Positions 53,505 through 63,002 of a stretch of 64,000 bases of DNA are shown piece after piece (within the stretch, counting starts at the first letter, position 1; every line of letters starts with the position of its first letter). The notes beneath the pieces were generated by a model. That model did no database searches and was not told where the DNA came from. It saw only the letters and a list, made by a program, of their open reading frames with translations. Position numbers and translations under genes: made by a program. Origin of the DNA: Candidatus Halocynthiibacter alkanivorans (GTDB taxonomy: Bacteria; Pseudomonadota; Alphaproteobacteria; Rhodobacterales; Rhodobacteraceae); NCBI RefSeq assembly GCF_003333265.1, contig NZ_QOLB01000062.1:1-64000 (forward strand), read 5' to 3'.

Positions 53505-54260
53505 GTGGTCCCCCGGTAACAAAATTACATGTAACAAACAGCCCGGTGAAATCCGGGGGGCCGACAGAGCGCATTTTACAAAATGGTTTACGAAAACCGG
53601 CCCCTTCTATCATACGCCTTATGAGCAAAGTCGCGATATTATCCAAAAGTCTAGGTCTGCTTAGGCTTTAGTCCACAGTCCGAACAGGCAGTATTTTCGC
53701 TGCGCAACTCCGGCTGGTTAATATTTTATTAACAAGAACAGAATGTTACGCCGGACAGGCGCTGGTGACTGCTCTGGGTCGCGCTGGGACGCACTAAACC
53801 TAGAGGCGAGTGCTGCACGATTCGAGCAGTATTTTCGGCTTCGAATCGATTTACGCCAATCGTTGAAACTTAAAAACCATTCTATCCCGCTGGTTTAACC
53901 TGCCCACCGGGGTCTAGATCGTTGGCCTGGCTATCAGTGGCAGCGCGAAAGGAGAAAACTGAGCGCGCCGTGATCTGCTGCGGCGTATTTCAGACTCCGG
54001 TTGTTTATTTGCACAATCAAAAGCCCATGCCACGGAATATCCAGAGGATAACGCGTGGTGTGTATTTGCTTTTTTGAACCTGCAATTCTGACCGGCAGCA
54101 AGAAGGAGGGCAATGCACGGATATGCGTCTGCGGCGCCGGTGCGATCTCACAATGTCAGCACTGATCAGCCGCACAATTCTCGTTTACCTGTAATCAGCT
54201 TTCCGATGACTGCGTTAGAATGACTGGCGGTCCGGCAAGCCCATTTCTGGGAGTATTCCT
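53505..54260. other. Long divergent intergenic region, 756 bp
   Basis: No credible gene. It is AT-richer than its surroundings and separates the LuxR regulator from the secretion locus, so it probably holds a complex promoter. ATTCGA...TCGAAT (about 53819-53845) is one inverted repeat seen; no clear sigma-70 pair could be assigned. The leader just before the secreted-protein start has a GGGAG site at 54249-54253. Confidence 0.5.
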
Positions 54261-56030
54261 ATGTCTAGGAGAAGTAACTGGACCCCTTGGGGCAACAATT
54301 CCAATGACAACGACAATGAGAACGACAATGATAATGGGAACGGCAACGGCAATCTCAATCTGAATGGGAACGGCAACGGCAATCTCAATCTGAACGGGAA
54401 CGGCAATCTCAACCTGAATGGCAATGGCAACCTCAATCTGAACGGCAACCATAACAGCAATTCAAACGAGAACAGCGCCGACAATTCTGCCGACAATGAA
54501 GCCAATAACAGCGCCGACAATTCGGCCGAAAATACAGCCACCAACACCGCAACCAATGACACGGATGTGACCACCACGGTGACCACAAATGTGAGCGTTG
54601 GTCTGGATGGTTATGTGCCCACGGATGATGACTTTGCCGATTTCTATCTGGATGATTCCGAGATTGATGACATCACGATGGCAAACGGGAACATGGTTTA
54701 TGACCCCGGCAATGATCAGAGCATCGGTGACATTCTGAATGATGCGCTGAACGGCTTGGGCAATGACACCGGTACTGTCAACGTCATGAACAATACGCTT
54801 GAGGACAACGATTACCTTGAGGGCGCTGAGGTGGGTGGCCACCTGTATCAGTATAACGATTCTGAAGGTGGCGATGCCGAAGCTGATGAGGGCATCGAAG
54901 TTGAAACCGACGGTGGCGACGGTGGCGATGATGCCGGGTCCTATGGCGGCAATGCAAAAGGTGGTTCTTCCGAAGGCGGCCACGCGTATGCCGGTGGCGG
55001 TGACGGCGGTAATCAGTACACCAAAGCTGATGGTGATGATGGCGGTGACGGCGGAGATACCGGCGAAACCGGCGACGCCGGTGCGGTGGCGCTCGGGCTT
55101 GGTCTTGGCCTTGCCGGGGCGGGTTCATATGCCGAAGGTGGCAACACCAGCGGCAGTGCAACCTCTGTCGGCGCCGGGCTTGGACTGGGGCTTGCCGGTG
55201 CGGGGTCTGATGTGGATGCCGGTGACGGTGCCAAAGGTGGCGACGGCGATAATGACGGCGACGGCGGCGCTGGCGGCGACGGCGACGCTGACAATGATGG
55301 CGGCGATGCTGGTGACGGCGGTGACGGCGGCGATGCCGGTGCAATCGGCGTCGGGCTTGGCCTGATCGGTGCCGGACTTGCCAATGCTGAAGGCGGCGAC
55401 GGTGACAACGGCGGCGACGGTGGCGATGCTGCTGCTGGCGGTGACGGTGGCGACGGTGCTGCCGGCGGTGACGGCGGCGACGGTGGCGACGGTGCCGAAG
55501 GCGGCGATGCCGGCGGCTTTGCAGCTGCTCTGGCCGGCGGTCTGGGTGTTGGCATCGGTGACGACGCCACAACCGGCGATGCCGGCGCTGCTGACGCGGC
55601 GGCTGATGCGTCCAACACGTCTGACGGGTCTGCGACTGCGACCGCCACAAGCGGTGACAGCGGTGACGGCGGTTACGGCGGCGAGGGTGGCAGTGCGCTT
55701 GCCATCGGCGGTCTGACCGGTGACGGCTATGGCGGTCATGCCTGGGGCGGCGACGCCATGGCAACTGGTGGTGCCGGTGGTGCTGCTGGGGACGCCTATA
55801 ATGGTGACGGTGGTGCCGGTGGCAGTGCTGGCATGTGGGGGTCAAACAACGGTGACGACGGTTATGTCACCGGGACCAGCGCAGCGAGCGCAGATTCCGC
55901 AATCAACACCACAGCGTTCAACCAGTCGATTGTGATGGGCGCGAATGTGCTGGGCAACACGGTGGATATGACCGTTGTGGGTGGCAGCCTGAGCTCGACC
56001 TATATCGGCGACGACAGCGACGGCGTATAA
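54261..56030 (+). CDS. Asn- and Gly/Asp-rich low-complexity protein, probable type I secretion substrate
   Basis: 589 residues, no signal peptide. Residues 13-71 carry Asn at every odd position (30 in a row), the other positions being D/E/G/L/S/H in units such as GNGNLNLN. Residues 72-100 change to a 4-residue SADN/TATN rhythm. Residues about 215-530 are Gly/Asp-rich (GGDGGDGG) and alternate with hydrophobic Gly stretches (GLGLGLAGAG at 279-288, 307-316, 364-372). The C-terminus TAFNQSIVMGANVLGNTVDMTVVGG resembles motifs in the next protein. Classic RTX nonapeptides are absent. Placed before a repeat protein, an ABC exporter and an HlyD adaptor, it is inferred to be secreted and to build a matrix, adhesin or fibre. 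No known family recognised. Confidence 0.72.
   Translation: MSRRSNWTPWGNNSNDNDNENDNDNGNGNGNLNLNGNGNGNLNLNGNGNLNLNGNGNLNLNGNHNSNSNENSADNSADNEANNSADNSAENTATNTATNDTDVTTTVTTNVSVGLDGYVPTDDDFADFYLDDSEIDDITMANGNMVYDPGNDQSIGDILNDALNGLGNDTGTVNVMNNTLEDNDYLEGAEVGGHLYQYNDSEGGDAEADEGIEVETDGGDGGDDAGSYGGNAKGGSSEGGHAYAGGGDGGNQYTKADGDDGGDGGDTGETGDAGAVALGLGLGLAGAGSYAEGGNTSGSATSVGAGLGLGLAGAGSDVDAGDGAKGGDGDNDGDGGAGGDGDADNDGGDAGDGGDGGDAGAIGVGLGLIGAGLANAEGGDGDNGGDGGDAAAGGDGGDGAAGGDGGDGGDGAEGGDAGGFAAALAGGLGVGIGDDATTGDAGAADAAADASNTSDGSATATATSGDSGDGGYGGEGGSALAIGGLTGDGYGGHAWGGDAMATGGAGGAAGDAYNGDGGAGGSAGMWGSNNGDDGYVTGTSAASADSAINTTAFNQSIVMGANVLGNTVDMTVVGGSLSSTYIGDDSDGV
54297..54473 (+). repeat. Asn-alternating coding repeats
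   Basis: Units of 24 and 30 bp encode GNGNLNLN and GNGNGNLNLN. Copies are close at DNA level but use both Asn codons and varied Gly codons, so the alternating Asn pattern appears kept by selection on the protein. Confidence 0.8.
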
Positions 56031-56043
56031 GCCATATTCTCTG

Positions 56044-56070
56044 AACGGGGCCGGTAATTCCGGCCCCGTT
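56044..56070 (+). terminator. Strong hairpin between the two secreted-protein genes
   Basis: AACGGGGCCGG (56044-56054) pairs perfectly with CCGGCCCCGTT (56060-56070) around a 5-base loop, then ACACTT without a T-run. It begins 14 bp after the first gene's stop. Probably a partial terminator or mRNA stabiliser giving higher output of the first protein. Confidence 0.75.
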
Positions 56071-56141
56071 ACACTTGCAGATCACATGCAGGAATACCCG
56101 ACCTCTGAGGCCAGCGCAGGGTGTATTAAGGGGTAATTATT

Positions 56142-58778
56142 ATGGCTTTTGACGCCACGACGGAAATCGTCAACCACTTCATCGGCATATTCGCCACCGT
56201 TGTAGAAGAGCTGCGTATGCGGCAGGTCTATGATGAGTTTAAAGCGCTGAAAAAGCTGGATGCGGAATTTGGCAAGTTGCTGAACGTGAAAGTGACGATA
56301 GACTCCCCGTATAGTACCGGTGATTTTTCCACGTCTTTCAACGGGCTGCAGTTTAAGGCGCTTGCTGTTGAGCCGGCACGTTTTTGGGTGGAGAATGCGT
56401 CAGAGCTGCCGGACATCTATATATCCACCGGTCTCAGCAAATTTGTGCGCCAGTCCGACGGCGAAATACGGATTCCCCCGCCGGGGCCGGAGTTTGATCT
56501 CCAGCCGGCGAGTTCTCTGCTTGCGGTGACAGTGCAGCTGAACACGCTCAGCGACAACGATATATATGGTGATATTTTTGATGAAGAAGGGGCGCTGACA
56601 TTCGTGGCGCCAAAGGATTTTGACACCCAGACCGAAGGGATGATGATCCTGGCCGGCAGCCTGACCGGGTTTAGTGCTGCCATTATCGGCCCTGCGCACG
56701 GAGGCATTGCAGGCTATGCGAGCTACGTCGCGGAGTTGCTGGACGCGGTTGCGGATCCTGGAATTGAAGGTGCCAGCGTCACCATCCTGCGCGGTGCGGA
56801 TGCACTTGGGAAGCACGAAAACGGAGGGCACGTCGAAGAACTGACCGAGCTTGACGATGTCAGGCCGGCGTATTTTGAGTCTGAGGAGACAGAAGGGCCC
56901 GAACACGCTGATCCAGGTGAGACAGAGCAGCAAGAAAAAGCTGATCCAGGTGAGACAGCGGCAATTGTCGCGGACAACAGCTCTGACGGCGGGGGGGCTC
57001 ACGACGGGGATCCACATCTTGCACATGCAGCGGTGGCTGCAACTGTCGAAGAGGTTTCAGCAGCCGCAGCGCCAGAAGCACAGCCAGACGCGGATGCCGC
57101 TGCCGGTGGTGCTGCTGAGCGGGTAAAAACCCTGGATATTTCAGATGGTGAAGGCCTCACGGTTATCGCAGGGATCGAAACAATTGCGGAGCTTATCGAA
57201 GCGCCTGTAACGGGTGTCAGTGCGGCTGTTGCGCATGTCGAAGAGCTTGCTGTGGCGGCGGAAGCTGTAGCCGATGCCGGGCTTATTGAGCCCGCGGACG
57301 CTGAAAAAATCATTGATGTATTAGGGGATGCCGGCGCAGCAGACACTGCAAACGGCGCGTTTGTTGCAGGCGATGAGGAGGTTGCCCGTCAACAAGACAG
57401 CGCAGGTGCTGCTGACGCCGGATACGAAGACGAAGCCGCCGCTGACGCCGCCGGCAGTGACGGCAATGACGAAGGCACCGGCGATCAGGGTGCCGACGAA
57501 CAAGCTGCCGACGATCAGGACGACGATGACGATGACGGTGAAAACGGGGACGATGACGGTGGGGATGACGATGAGTCCGAAGGCGGCTTCTGGGATGTCG
57601 AAGATGGCCACGCTGTTGTGGCCGGGGCCAATCAGCAGCTGAATGAGGTCGCGATCCATTCGGCCTGGCTGGATGCGCCGGTTATTGCGGTGATGGGCGA
57701 TGTGGCGGTGATCGACGCAATATCCCAGGTCAATGTGCTGTTTGAAGCAAGTATCGGCAGCGCTGAGGCGGTGCTGTCCCAGAGCTATAACAGCGCTGCA
57801 ATCATTGAGACAGCGACCACCGTGGTCAGTCCGGATGCAGATGACGATGATGGTGACAATGACGGGCCAGGGCGGCCTGACCTGCCGGACCATTGGGTGG
57901 TGACCCGGGTGGACGGCGATCTGGTGCAGGTAAACTGGATCGAACAGTTCAATTTCGCCACCGACCAGGACATGGCGCGCGTCGAATTCTCCGGTGACGA
58001 TACATTGGTTCAGCTTGGCAACAATAGTTTGATAAACCTCGCCGACATGCTGGAAATCGGTTTTGGCTATGATCTGATCATGGTCGGCGGCACGATGGTT
58101 TCTGTCAATCTGATCTCTCAGGTCAACGCACTGCTTGATATTGACAGTCTCAGTTATGACGGTGCCGGGCCGGACAGTCTGTCGATGTCTGACAATCTGT
58201 TGTTCAATTCAGCGGTGATTGACGCGAGCGGTGTCGACAACTGGATCGAGATGGACGTCAAATTTGCCAATGCAGGGCATGCGCTTGCTGCCGGTGCGCA
58301 AAATATCGGCGCAAGCGTGGCCAAAAATGAAATGTTTGACGGCATCGATGTGCTGCGGGTGCTGTATATTGAAGGCGACTGGCTGACGATCAACTCCATT
58401 ACCCAGACCAATATCCTGGGGGACGCTGATCAGGTGCATCTGGCGCTGGAAGATTTTGTCAACAAATCCGGCGGCGAAGTGACCATCACCACCGGTTCAA
58501 ATTCTCTGGTCAACCTGGCCGAGGTGGTGGATTACGGCGTCGACAGCACCGTCATGGTTGGCGGCGAGGTCTACAGCGAGGCGCTGATCTATCAGGCAGA
58601 GCTGATCGACACTGACGCAGATCCGTCCGGTGTTGCTCTGATGGCGCTTGCGAGTGAGGCCGTGGCGTTCCTCGCGCCGGACATCATCGAAGATACGCTG
58701 CCAGAAGATGTTTACACCAGCAGCACAATTGTGACCGACAGCAGTTCTGCGGATATTTTGCAGACCATGCTGGCCTGA
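56142..58778 (+). CDS. Large acidic repeat protein, probable type I secretion substrate
   Basis: 878 residues, no signal peptide. N-terminal 1-220 looks globular; 230-490 is low-complexity and very acidic (D-rich run at 459-477). 490-830 has repeated modules built on I-x-Q-x-N-x-L (527-533, 600-606, 658-664, 753-759, degenerate 816-822) alternating with G-x-N-S-L-x-N-L-A-(x)n-MVGG (626-650, 785-808). The Asn/Asp-rich repeats suggest a calcium-dependent beta-rich fibre or adhesin, but canonical RTX nonapeptides are absent. It directly precedes the exporter genes. I recognise it as a type I secretion-associated protein of rhizobial/roseobacter kind without a defined function. Confidence 0.75.
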   Translation: MAFDATTEIVNHFIGIFATVVEELRMRQVYDEFKALKKLDAEFGKLLNVKVTIDSPYSTGDFSTSFNGLQFKALAVEPARFWVENASELPDIYISTGLSKFVRQSDGEIRIPPPGPEFDLQPASSLLAVTVQLNTLSDNDIYGDIFDEEGALTFVAPKDFDTQTEGMMILAGSLTGFSAAIIGPAHGGIAGYASYVAELLDAVADPGIEGASVTILRGADALGKHENGGHVEELTELDDVRPAYFESEETEGPEHADPGETEQQEKADPGETAAIVADNSSDGGGAHDGDPHLAHAAVAATVEEVSAAAAPEAQPDADAAAGGAAERVKTLDISDGEGLTVIAGIETIAELIEAPVTGVSAAVAHVEELAVAAEAVADAGLIEPADAEKIIDVLGDAGAADTANGAFVAGDEEVARQQDSAGAADAGYEDEAAADAAGSDGNDEGTGDQGADEQAADDQDDDDDDGENGDDDGGDDDESEGGFWDVEDGHAVVAGANQQLNEVAIHSAWLDAPVIAVMGDVAVIDAISQVNVLFEASIGSAEAVLSQSYNSAAIIETATTVVSPDADDDDGDNDGPGRPDLPDHWVVTRVDGDLVQVNWIEQFNFATDQDMARVEFSGDDTLVQLGNNSLINLADMLEIGFGYDLIMVGGTMVSVNLISQVNALLDIDSLSYDGAGPDSLSMSDNLLFNSAVIDASGVDNWIEMDVKFANAGHALAAGAQNIGASVAKNEMFDGIDVLRVLYIEGDWLTINSITQTNILGDADQVHLALEDFVNKSGGEVTITTGSNSLVNLAEVVDYGVDSTVMVGGEVYSEALIYQAELIDTDADPSGVALMALASEAVAFLAPDIIEDTLPEDVYTSSTIVTDSSSADILQTMLA

Positions 58779-58811
58779 GGAGATTTAACATAAAGAGTAT
58801 CGGAGAACACA

Positions 58812-60785
58812 TTGAAGGATCATACTAATCCGCCGGATGAGCCGACGTCTGGCCGCGCGGGGAAAAAGCCTGTAATGCGCCTGACCCCGCAACAACGGAT
58901 TGACCCGCGGTTTGTCCCGGAAGATGAGCGCACTGGTGGTATTGCCGGCGAGCAGATCGAGGCTGACACCGGTCCGGTATTGCGCCGGGAAAAAGCGGCG
59001 GTGCCGTCGGTCAACGGCGGCGGTGGCGGCCGCCGCCCGCCGGGTTTTCACCAGCGTCTCAGCCCGGATGAATTTTCCAAAAGCCTGGCCGGTGGCGTCT
59101 CAGCGGTGCGGCGCAATCTTGGCTTTGTGATGGTGCTGACCTGTGCCACCAACCTGTTGATCCTCGCGATTCCGATCTATCTCTTCCAAATTTCCGACCG
59201 GGTGCTGACCAGCCGCTCGGTCGATACTCTGATCATGTTGACTGTGGTGATCGTGGGGGCGGTCGTACTGCAGGCAATACTTGATGCAGTGCGCCGGTTT
59301 GTACTGATGCGTACTGCGGTAGAGGTGGCTGCCCGGCTCGGAGCTCCGATCCTGAGCGCGGCGGCCACCGCTGCTTTGCATTCAAACGGGCGCGAATTTC
59401 AGACCCTGGGCGATCTGCAGCAAGTGCGTGGCTTTCTGGTCTCCGGCACCTTGATTTCTTTCCTGGATATTCCTTTTGCACCGCTGTTCATTCTGGCGAT
59501 TTTTCTGGTGCATCCGCATCTTGGCATGATTGTTGTGCTGACGTCGCTGATCCTGCTGGTGATTGCGGTTGTGAATCAGAAACTGACAGCCAGGCCCTTT
59601 GCCGAAGCCAGTATGGCGCAAAGCAGGGCCAATCTGCATCTGGACTCGATGGCGCGCAACAGCCAGATCATCAATGCGCTGGCGATGGTACCCGAAGCGG
59701 TGATGATCTGGGGGCGCGATACCGCAGCTTCCCTGAAGCATCAGGTAAAAGCGCAGGACCGCAATATCATCTCAGCCGCGGTGTCCCGGGCCGCACGGCT
59801 GCTGACCCAGATCAGTATGTTGGGCTGGGGCGCCTATCTGGCGATCCAGGGCGAGATCACCGGCGGTATGGTGATCGCTGCATCAATCATTGCCGGGCGG
59901 GCGCTGGCGCCGATTGAAGGCGCGATTGAGGGCTGGAACGGGTTTTTGCTGTCGCGCGCGGCCTATGGGCGCATCGGCAGTCTGATGCAGAACACAAAAA
60001 TGAAATTTGAACGGCTGCGTCTTCCCTCGCCTGAAGGTCGTCTCGATGTGGAACGGCTGCTGTATGTGCCCGGGGGCACCAAGCAGGTGGTATTGAACGG
60101 GCTCAGCTTTTCGCTGAACCCGGGGGATTCCCTGGCGGTGATCGGCAATTCTGGTGCCGGCAAAACCACGCTGGGTAAAATGCTGGTGGGTTCCATCCTG
60201 CCCACGTCGGGCAATGTACGGCTTGATCTGATGGATCTGCGCAACTGGGATCCGCGCCAGTTTGGCGAAAGCATCGGCTATGTGCCCCAGGATGTGCAGC
60301 TGTTCCCCGGATCGATCAAAAACAACATTGGCCGGATGCGGGACGACGCCACTGATGAACAAATCCACCGCGCTGCGGTGCTGGCGGATGTGCATGACAT
60401 GATCGCCAGCCTGCCGCATGGCTATGAAACCGTGGTGGCGTCAGATGGCTCACCGCTTTCGGGCGGGCAGAAACAGCGGGTGGCGCTGGCGCGGGCATTT
60501 TTTGGCAATCCGCGCCTGCTTATTCTGGATGAGCCCAATTCCAACCTCGACGGTGCCGGGGACAAAGCGCTGTCACGCGCGATCAAACATGCCAGTGAAA
60601 GCGGCATTACCGTAGTTGTGATCACCCAGAAATCGTCGCTGCTCAATGTCGTCGACAAAATCATGCTGATGGCAGATGGCAATATCATCATGTTTGGCGC
60701 CCGTGATCAGGTGGTTCAGCAGCTACAGAAACAAAACAACGGCGGCAGCCTGCCAACACAGGCAAACCGTGGAGCGGTGACATGA
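58812..60785 (+). CDS. Type I secretion ABC transporter (PrtD-like)
   Basis: 657 residues. A TTG start is chosen because GGAG lies 7 nt upstream. About 95 proline-rich, hydrophilic residues precede the six-helix exporter domain (about 100-390), an extension beyond the usual ~580-residue PrtD/HasD size. The nucleotide-binding domain has Walker A NSGAGKTT, LSGGQKQR and LLILDEPNSNLD. No peptidase C39 domain, so substrates keep their C-terminal signal. It overlaps the adaptor gene as ATGA. It exports the two upstream proteins, by inference. Confidence 0.9.
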   Translation: MKDHTNPPDEPTSGRAGKKPVMRLTPQQRIDPRFVPEDERTGGIAGEQIEADTGPVLRREKAAVPSVNGGGGGRRPPGFHQRLSPDEFSKSLAGGVSAVRRNLGFVMVLTCATNLLILAIPIYLFQISDRVLTSRSVDTLIMLTVVIVGAVVLQAILDAVRRFVLMRTAVEVAARLGAPILSAAATAALHSNGREFQTLGDLQQVRGFLVSGTLISFLDIPFAPLFILAIFLVHPHLGMIVVLTSLILLVIAVVNQKLTARPFAEASMAQSRANLHLDSMARNSQIINALAMVPEAVMIWGRDTAASLKHQVKAQDRNIISAAVSRAARLLTQISMLGWGAYLAIQGEITGGMVIAASIIAGRALAPIEGAIEGWNGFLLSRAAYGRIGSLMQNTKMKFERLRLPSPEGRLDVERLLYVPGGTKQVVLNGLSFSLNPGDSLAVIGNSGAGKTTLGKMLVGSILPTSGNVRLDLMDLRNWDPRQFGESIGYVPQDVQLFPGSIKNNIGRMRDDATDEQIHRAAVLADVHDMIASLPHGYETVVASDGSPLSGGQKQRVALARAFFGNPRLLILDEPNSNLDGAGDKALSRAIKHASESGITVVVITQKSSLLNVVDKIMLMADGNIIMFGARDQVVQQLQKQNNGGSLPTQANRGAVT

Positions 60786-62116
60786 GTGCCGACGCGGATA
60801 TGCCGCAGGAATGGTATGCGGATGTGCCGCGGTCGGTGACCCGGCATGTGGTCTTTGGTTTCACCCTGATGGCGATTGCCTTTGGCGGGTTTGGCTGGTG
60901 GGCGTTTAACGCACCGCTGGCGGCAGCGGTCATCGCCCAGGGCAGCTTTGTCGCCACCGGGCGCAACAAGATCATTCAGCACCTGGAAGGCGGCATCATC
61001 AAAGAGATCCTGGTGAAAGAAGGCGACACCGTACTGGCCGGTCAGATCATCCTGGCGCTGGATGAAACCGTTGCACTGGCTTCAGAGCGCGAATTATTTC
61101 TGCGCCAGGTGCGGCTCGAGGCGACTGAAGTGCGCATTCTTGCCGCACTGAGCCCTCAGGAGCGGCTGGTCTTTCCGCCGGCGCTTTTGGAAAAACGCGG
61201 TGATTTCGAAGTGGCGACAATCCTGGATGGTCAGAACAATGCGTTCAAAGTCGCGGTGCAGGCGCTGAACAATGATATTGCCTTGCTGGAGCGCAATATT
61301 GAAGCGTTGCGCATCCGCTCTATGGGATATGAGCGGCAACTGATCTCGATGCGGTTGCAGGCTTCAATCCTGAGCGAAGACCTGGCGGATAAATCCACCC
61401 TGTTTGAACGGGGGCTGATGCGCAAAAGCGAAGTGAATATGGTGCGGCGCGCCCTGGCTGAATCCGAGGGGCAGGTGGCGCGTCTTGCCTCTGAAGTCAC
61501 CGAATTAGCCGAGATCAGCCGCCGGTATGAAACCCAGATTGAACAGACGCTGAGCGCCCATCGCCAGGCCGCTGTTGACGAGTTGCAGGTGGTGCAGAGC
61601 GAGTTGGATTCCGTGCGTGAAAAAGCGCGCAAGGCGATAAGTGTTCTCAGACGCGCGGAGATCAAATCACCGGTCAGCGGTACCGTGATCCGGCTGTATT
61701 ATCATACCGCCGGAGGGGTGATTGAATCGGGCCGCGCGATAGCGGAAATCCTGCCCTCAGACGAGCCCCTGATCATCGAAGCCCAGGTGGCGCGCACTGA
61801 AATTGAAAATGTGACCATTGGGCAGATGGCCACGGTGCGGCTGGTCGGGCTGAACCAGAGAACCACGCCGGTGCTGAACGGGCTGGTCTATTATGTCTCT
61901 GCCGATGCGGTGACCGACAGGTCCGGCGAAGGCGTACGCGAGGTTTATGTCACCCGGGTCTCGATCCCGGTGGATGAGCTGATGCGGGTGCCGGGGTTTA
62001 CGCCGACGCCTGGCATGCCTGCAGAGGTGTTGATCCAGACCGCCGAACGCAGTTTTATCGACTATCTGATCAAACCGATCAGTGATTCAATGAACCGGGC
62101 GTTCCGCGAACAATAG
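60782..62116 (+). CDS. HlyD/PrtE-family membrane fusion protein of type I secretion
   Basis: 444 residues: a short cytoplasmic tail, one membrane helix (about 23-43), a lipoyl/barrel half (VIAQGSFVATGRNKIIQHLEGGIIKEILVKEGDTV), a long coiled coil (about 95-285) and a second barrel half (AEIKSPVSGTVIRLYYHTAGGVI) with a beta-barrel end. Matches PrtE/HlyD adaptors linking the ABC exporter to an outer-membrane TolC-type channel. No TolC gene is in the window, so a shared one must exist elsewhere. Last gene of the operon. Confidence 0.92.
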   Translation: MSADADMPQEWYADVPRSVTRHVVFGFTLMAIAFGGFGWWAFNAPLAAAVIAQGSFVATGRNKIIQHLEGGIIKEILVKEGDTVLAGQIILALDETVALASERELFLRQVRLEATEVRILAALSPQERLVFPPALLEKRGDFEVATILDGQNNAFKVAVQALNNDIALLERNIEALRIRSMGYERQLISMRLQASILSEDLADKSTLFERGLMRKSEVNMVRRALAESEGQVARLASEVTELAEISRRYETQIEQTLSAHRQAAVDELQVVQSELDSVREKARKAISVLRRAEIKSPVSGTVIRLYYHTAGGVIESGRAIAEILPSDEPLIIEAQVARTEIENVTIGQMATVRLVGLNQRTTPVLNGLVYYVSADAVTDRSGEGVREVYVTRVSIPVDELMRVPGFTPTPGMPAEVLIQTAERSFIDYLIKPISDSMNRAFREQ

Positions 62117-62130
62117 CGGCGGTGAAATGC

Positions 62131-62161
62131 AAACGCCGGCACAGGATATGTGCCGGCGTTT
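62131..62161. terminator. 12-bp hairpin between convergent operons
   Basis: AAACGCCGGCAC (62131-62142) pairs with GTGCCGGCGTTT (62150-62161) around a 7-base loop. It lies between the converging secretion operon and sugar ABC operon; short T-runs on both strands make it a likely bidirectional terminator. Confidence 0.8.
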
Positions 62162-62212
62162 GTCATGCGGTTTAAATGTCCCGGGCGGAGATCCGGGCAG
62201 AGATCCGGAGGG

Positions 62213-63001
62213 TCAGACCGTGCCGCCGAGGGAGCCTTCCAGTGAGGCAAGCTCCTGACCACCGGCCATCAGATCCTGCAATTCATCCGGGGTGATTTCA
62301 CCGCGCTTTGCTGTGCCGAGCGTCTTGCCCCGGTTCAGCACGGTAAAGCGGTCGCCCACTGCCATGGCATGACGCACGTTGTGGGTGATAAACACCACAC
62401 CGACGCCCTGTTTGCGCACTTTGTCGATGGTGGCCAGCACGTTGGCGGTCTGGCGCACACCCAGCGCCGAGGTCGGCTCGTCCAGGATCAGCACTCTGGC
62501 GCCAAAATGCACGGCGCGCGCAATGGCAACGGTCTGACGTTCGCCGCCCGACAATGTGCCCACTGCCTGATCCGGTCCGCGCAGGTTAATGCCCATTTTT
62601 GACATCTCATCCATCGTCACCCGGTTGGCAGTCTCATGGTCAAAGAACATGAACGGCCCGACTTTTTTCTGGGGCTCGTTGCCCATGAAAAAGTTACGCG
62701 CCACCGACATCAGCGGGATCATTGCCAGGTCCTGATACACGGTGGCAATGCCGGCCTTGATCGCGTCGCGCGGCCGTTCAAAATTCATCTCCTTGCCGTC
62801 GAACAGGATCTCGCCCTTGCTCGCTTTATGTACGCCGGACATGGTCTTGATGAACGTCGATTTACCGGCACCGTTGTCGCCCAGAAGGCAGTGGCATTCG
62901 CCTGGGAACACATCGAGCGACACACCAGCCAATGCGATAACCGAGCCAAAATGTTTTTCAATATTGCGCATCTGCACAATAGGGGTTTGTGGCGAACTCA
63001 T
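62213..63001 (-). CDS. Sugar ABC transporter ATP-binding protein, FrcA-like
   Basis: 262 residues, single nucleotide-binding domain: Walker [10 protein letters not shown] (41-49), [13 protein letters not shown], Walker [13 protein letters not shown], and ITHNVRHA. The one-domain form with [10 protein letters not shown] matches fructose-type FrcA rather than two-domain RbsA. Its start is 2 bp from the permease stop. It energises uptake of a sugar whose identity cannot be read from this gene. Confidence 0.88.
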   Translation of the reverse strand: MSSPQTPIVQMRNIEKHFGSVIALAGVSLDVFPGECHCLLGDNGAGKSTFIKTMSGVHKASKGEILFDGKEMNFERPRDAIKAGIATVYQDLAMIPLMSVARNFFMGNEPQKKVGPFMFFDHETANRVTMDEMSKMGINLRGPDQAVGTLSGGERQTVAIARAVHFGARVLILDEPTSALGVRQTANVLATIDKVRKQGVGVVFITHNVRHAMAVGDRFTVLNRGKTLGTAKRGEITPDELQDLMAGGQELASLEGSLGGTV

Positions 63002-63002
63002 A

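Noticed and set aside
54784-55845. Arg/His-rich minus-strand frame opposite the Gly/Asp-rich protein
   Set aside because: Produced by the low-complexity plus-strand sequence; no start signal and an implausible composition.
54261-58778. Classic RTX toxin or haemolysin
   Set aside because: No series of GGxGxDxUx nonapeptides is present in either protein, despite Gly/Asp richness and the type I exporter.
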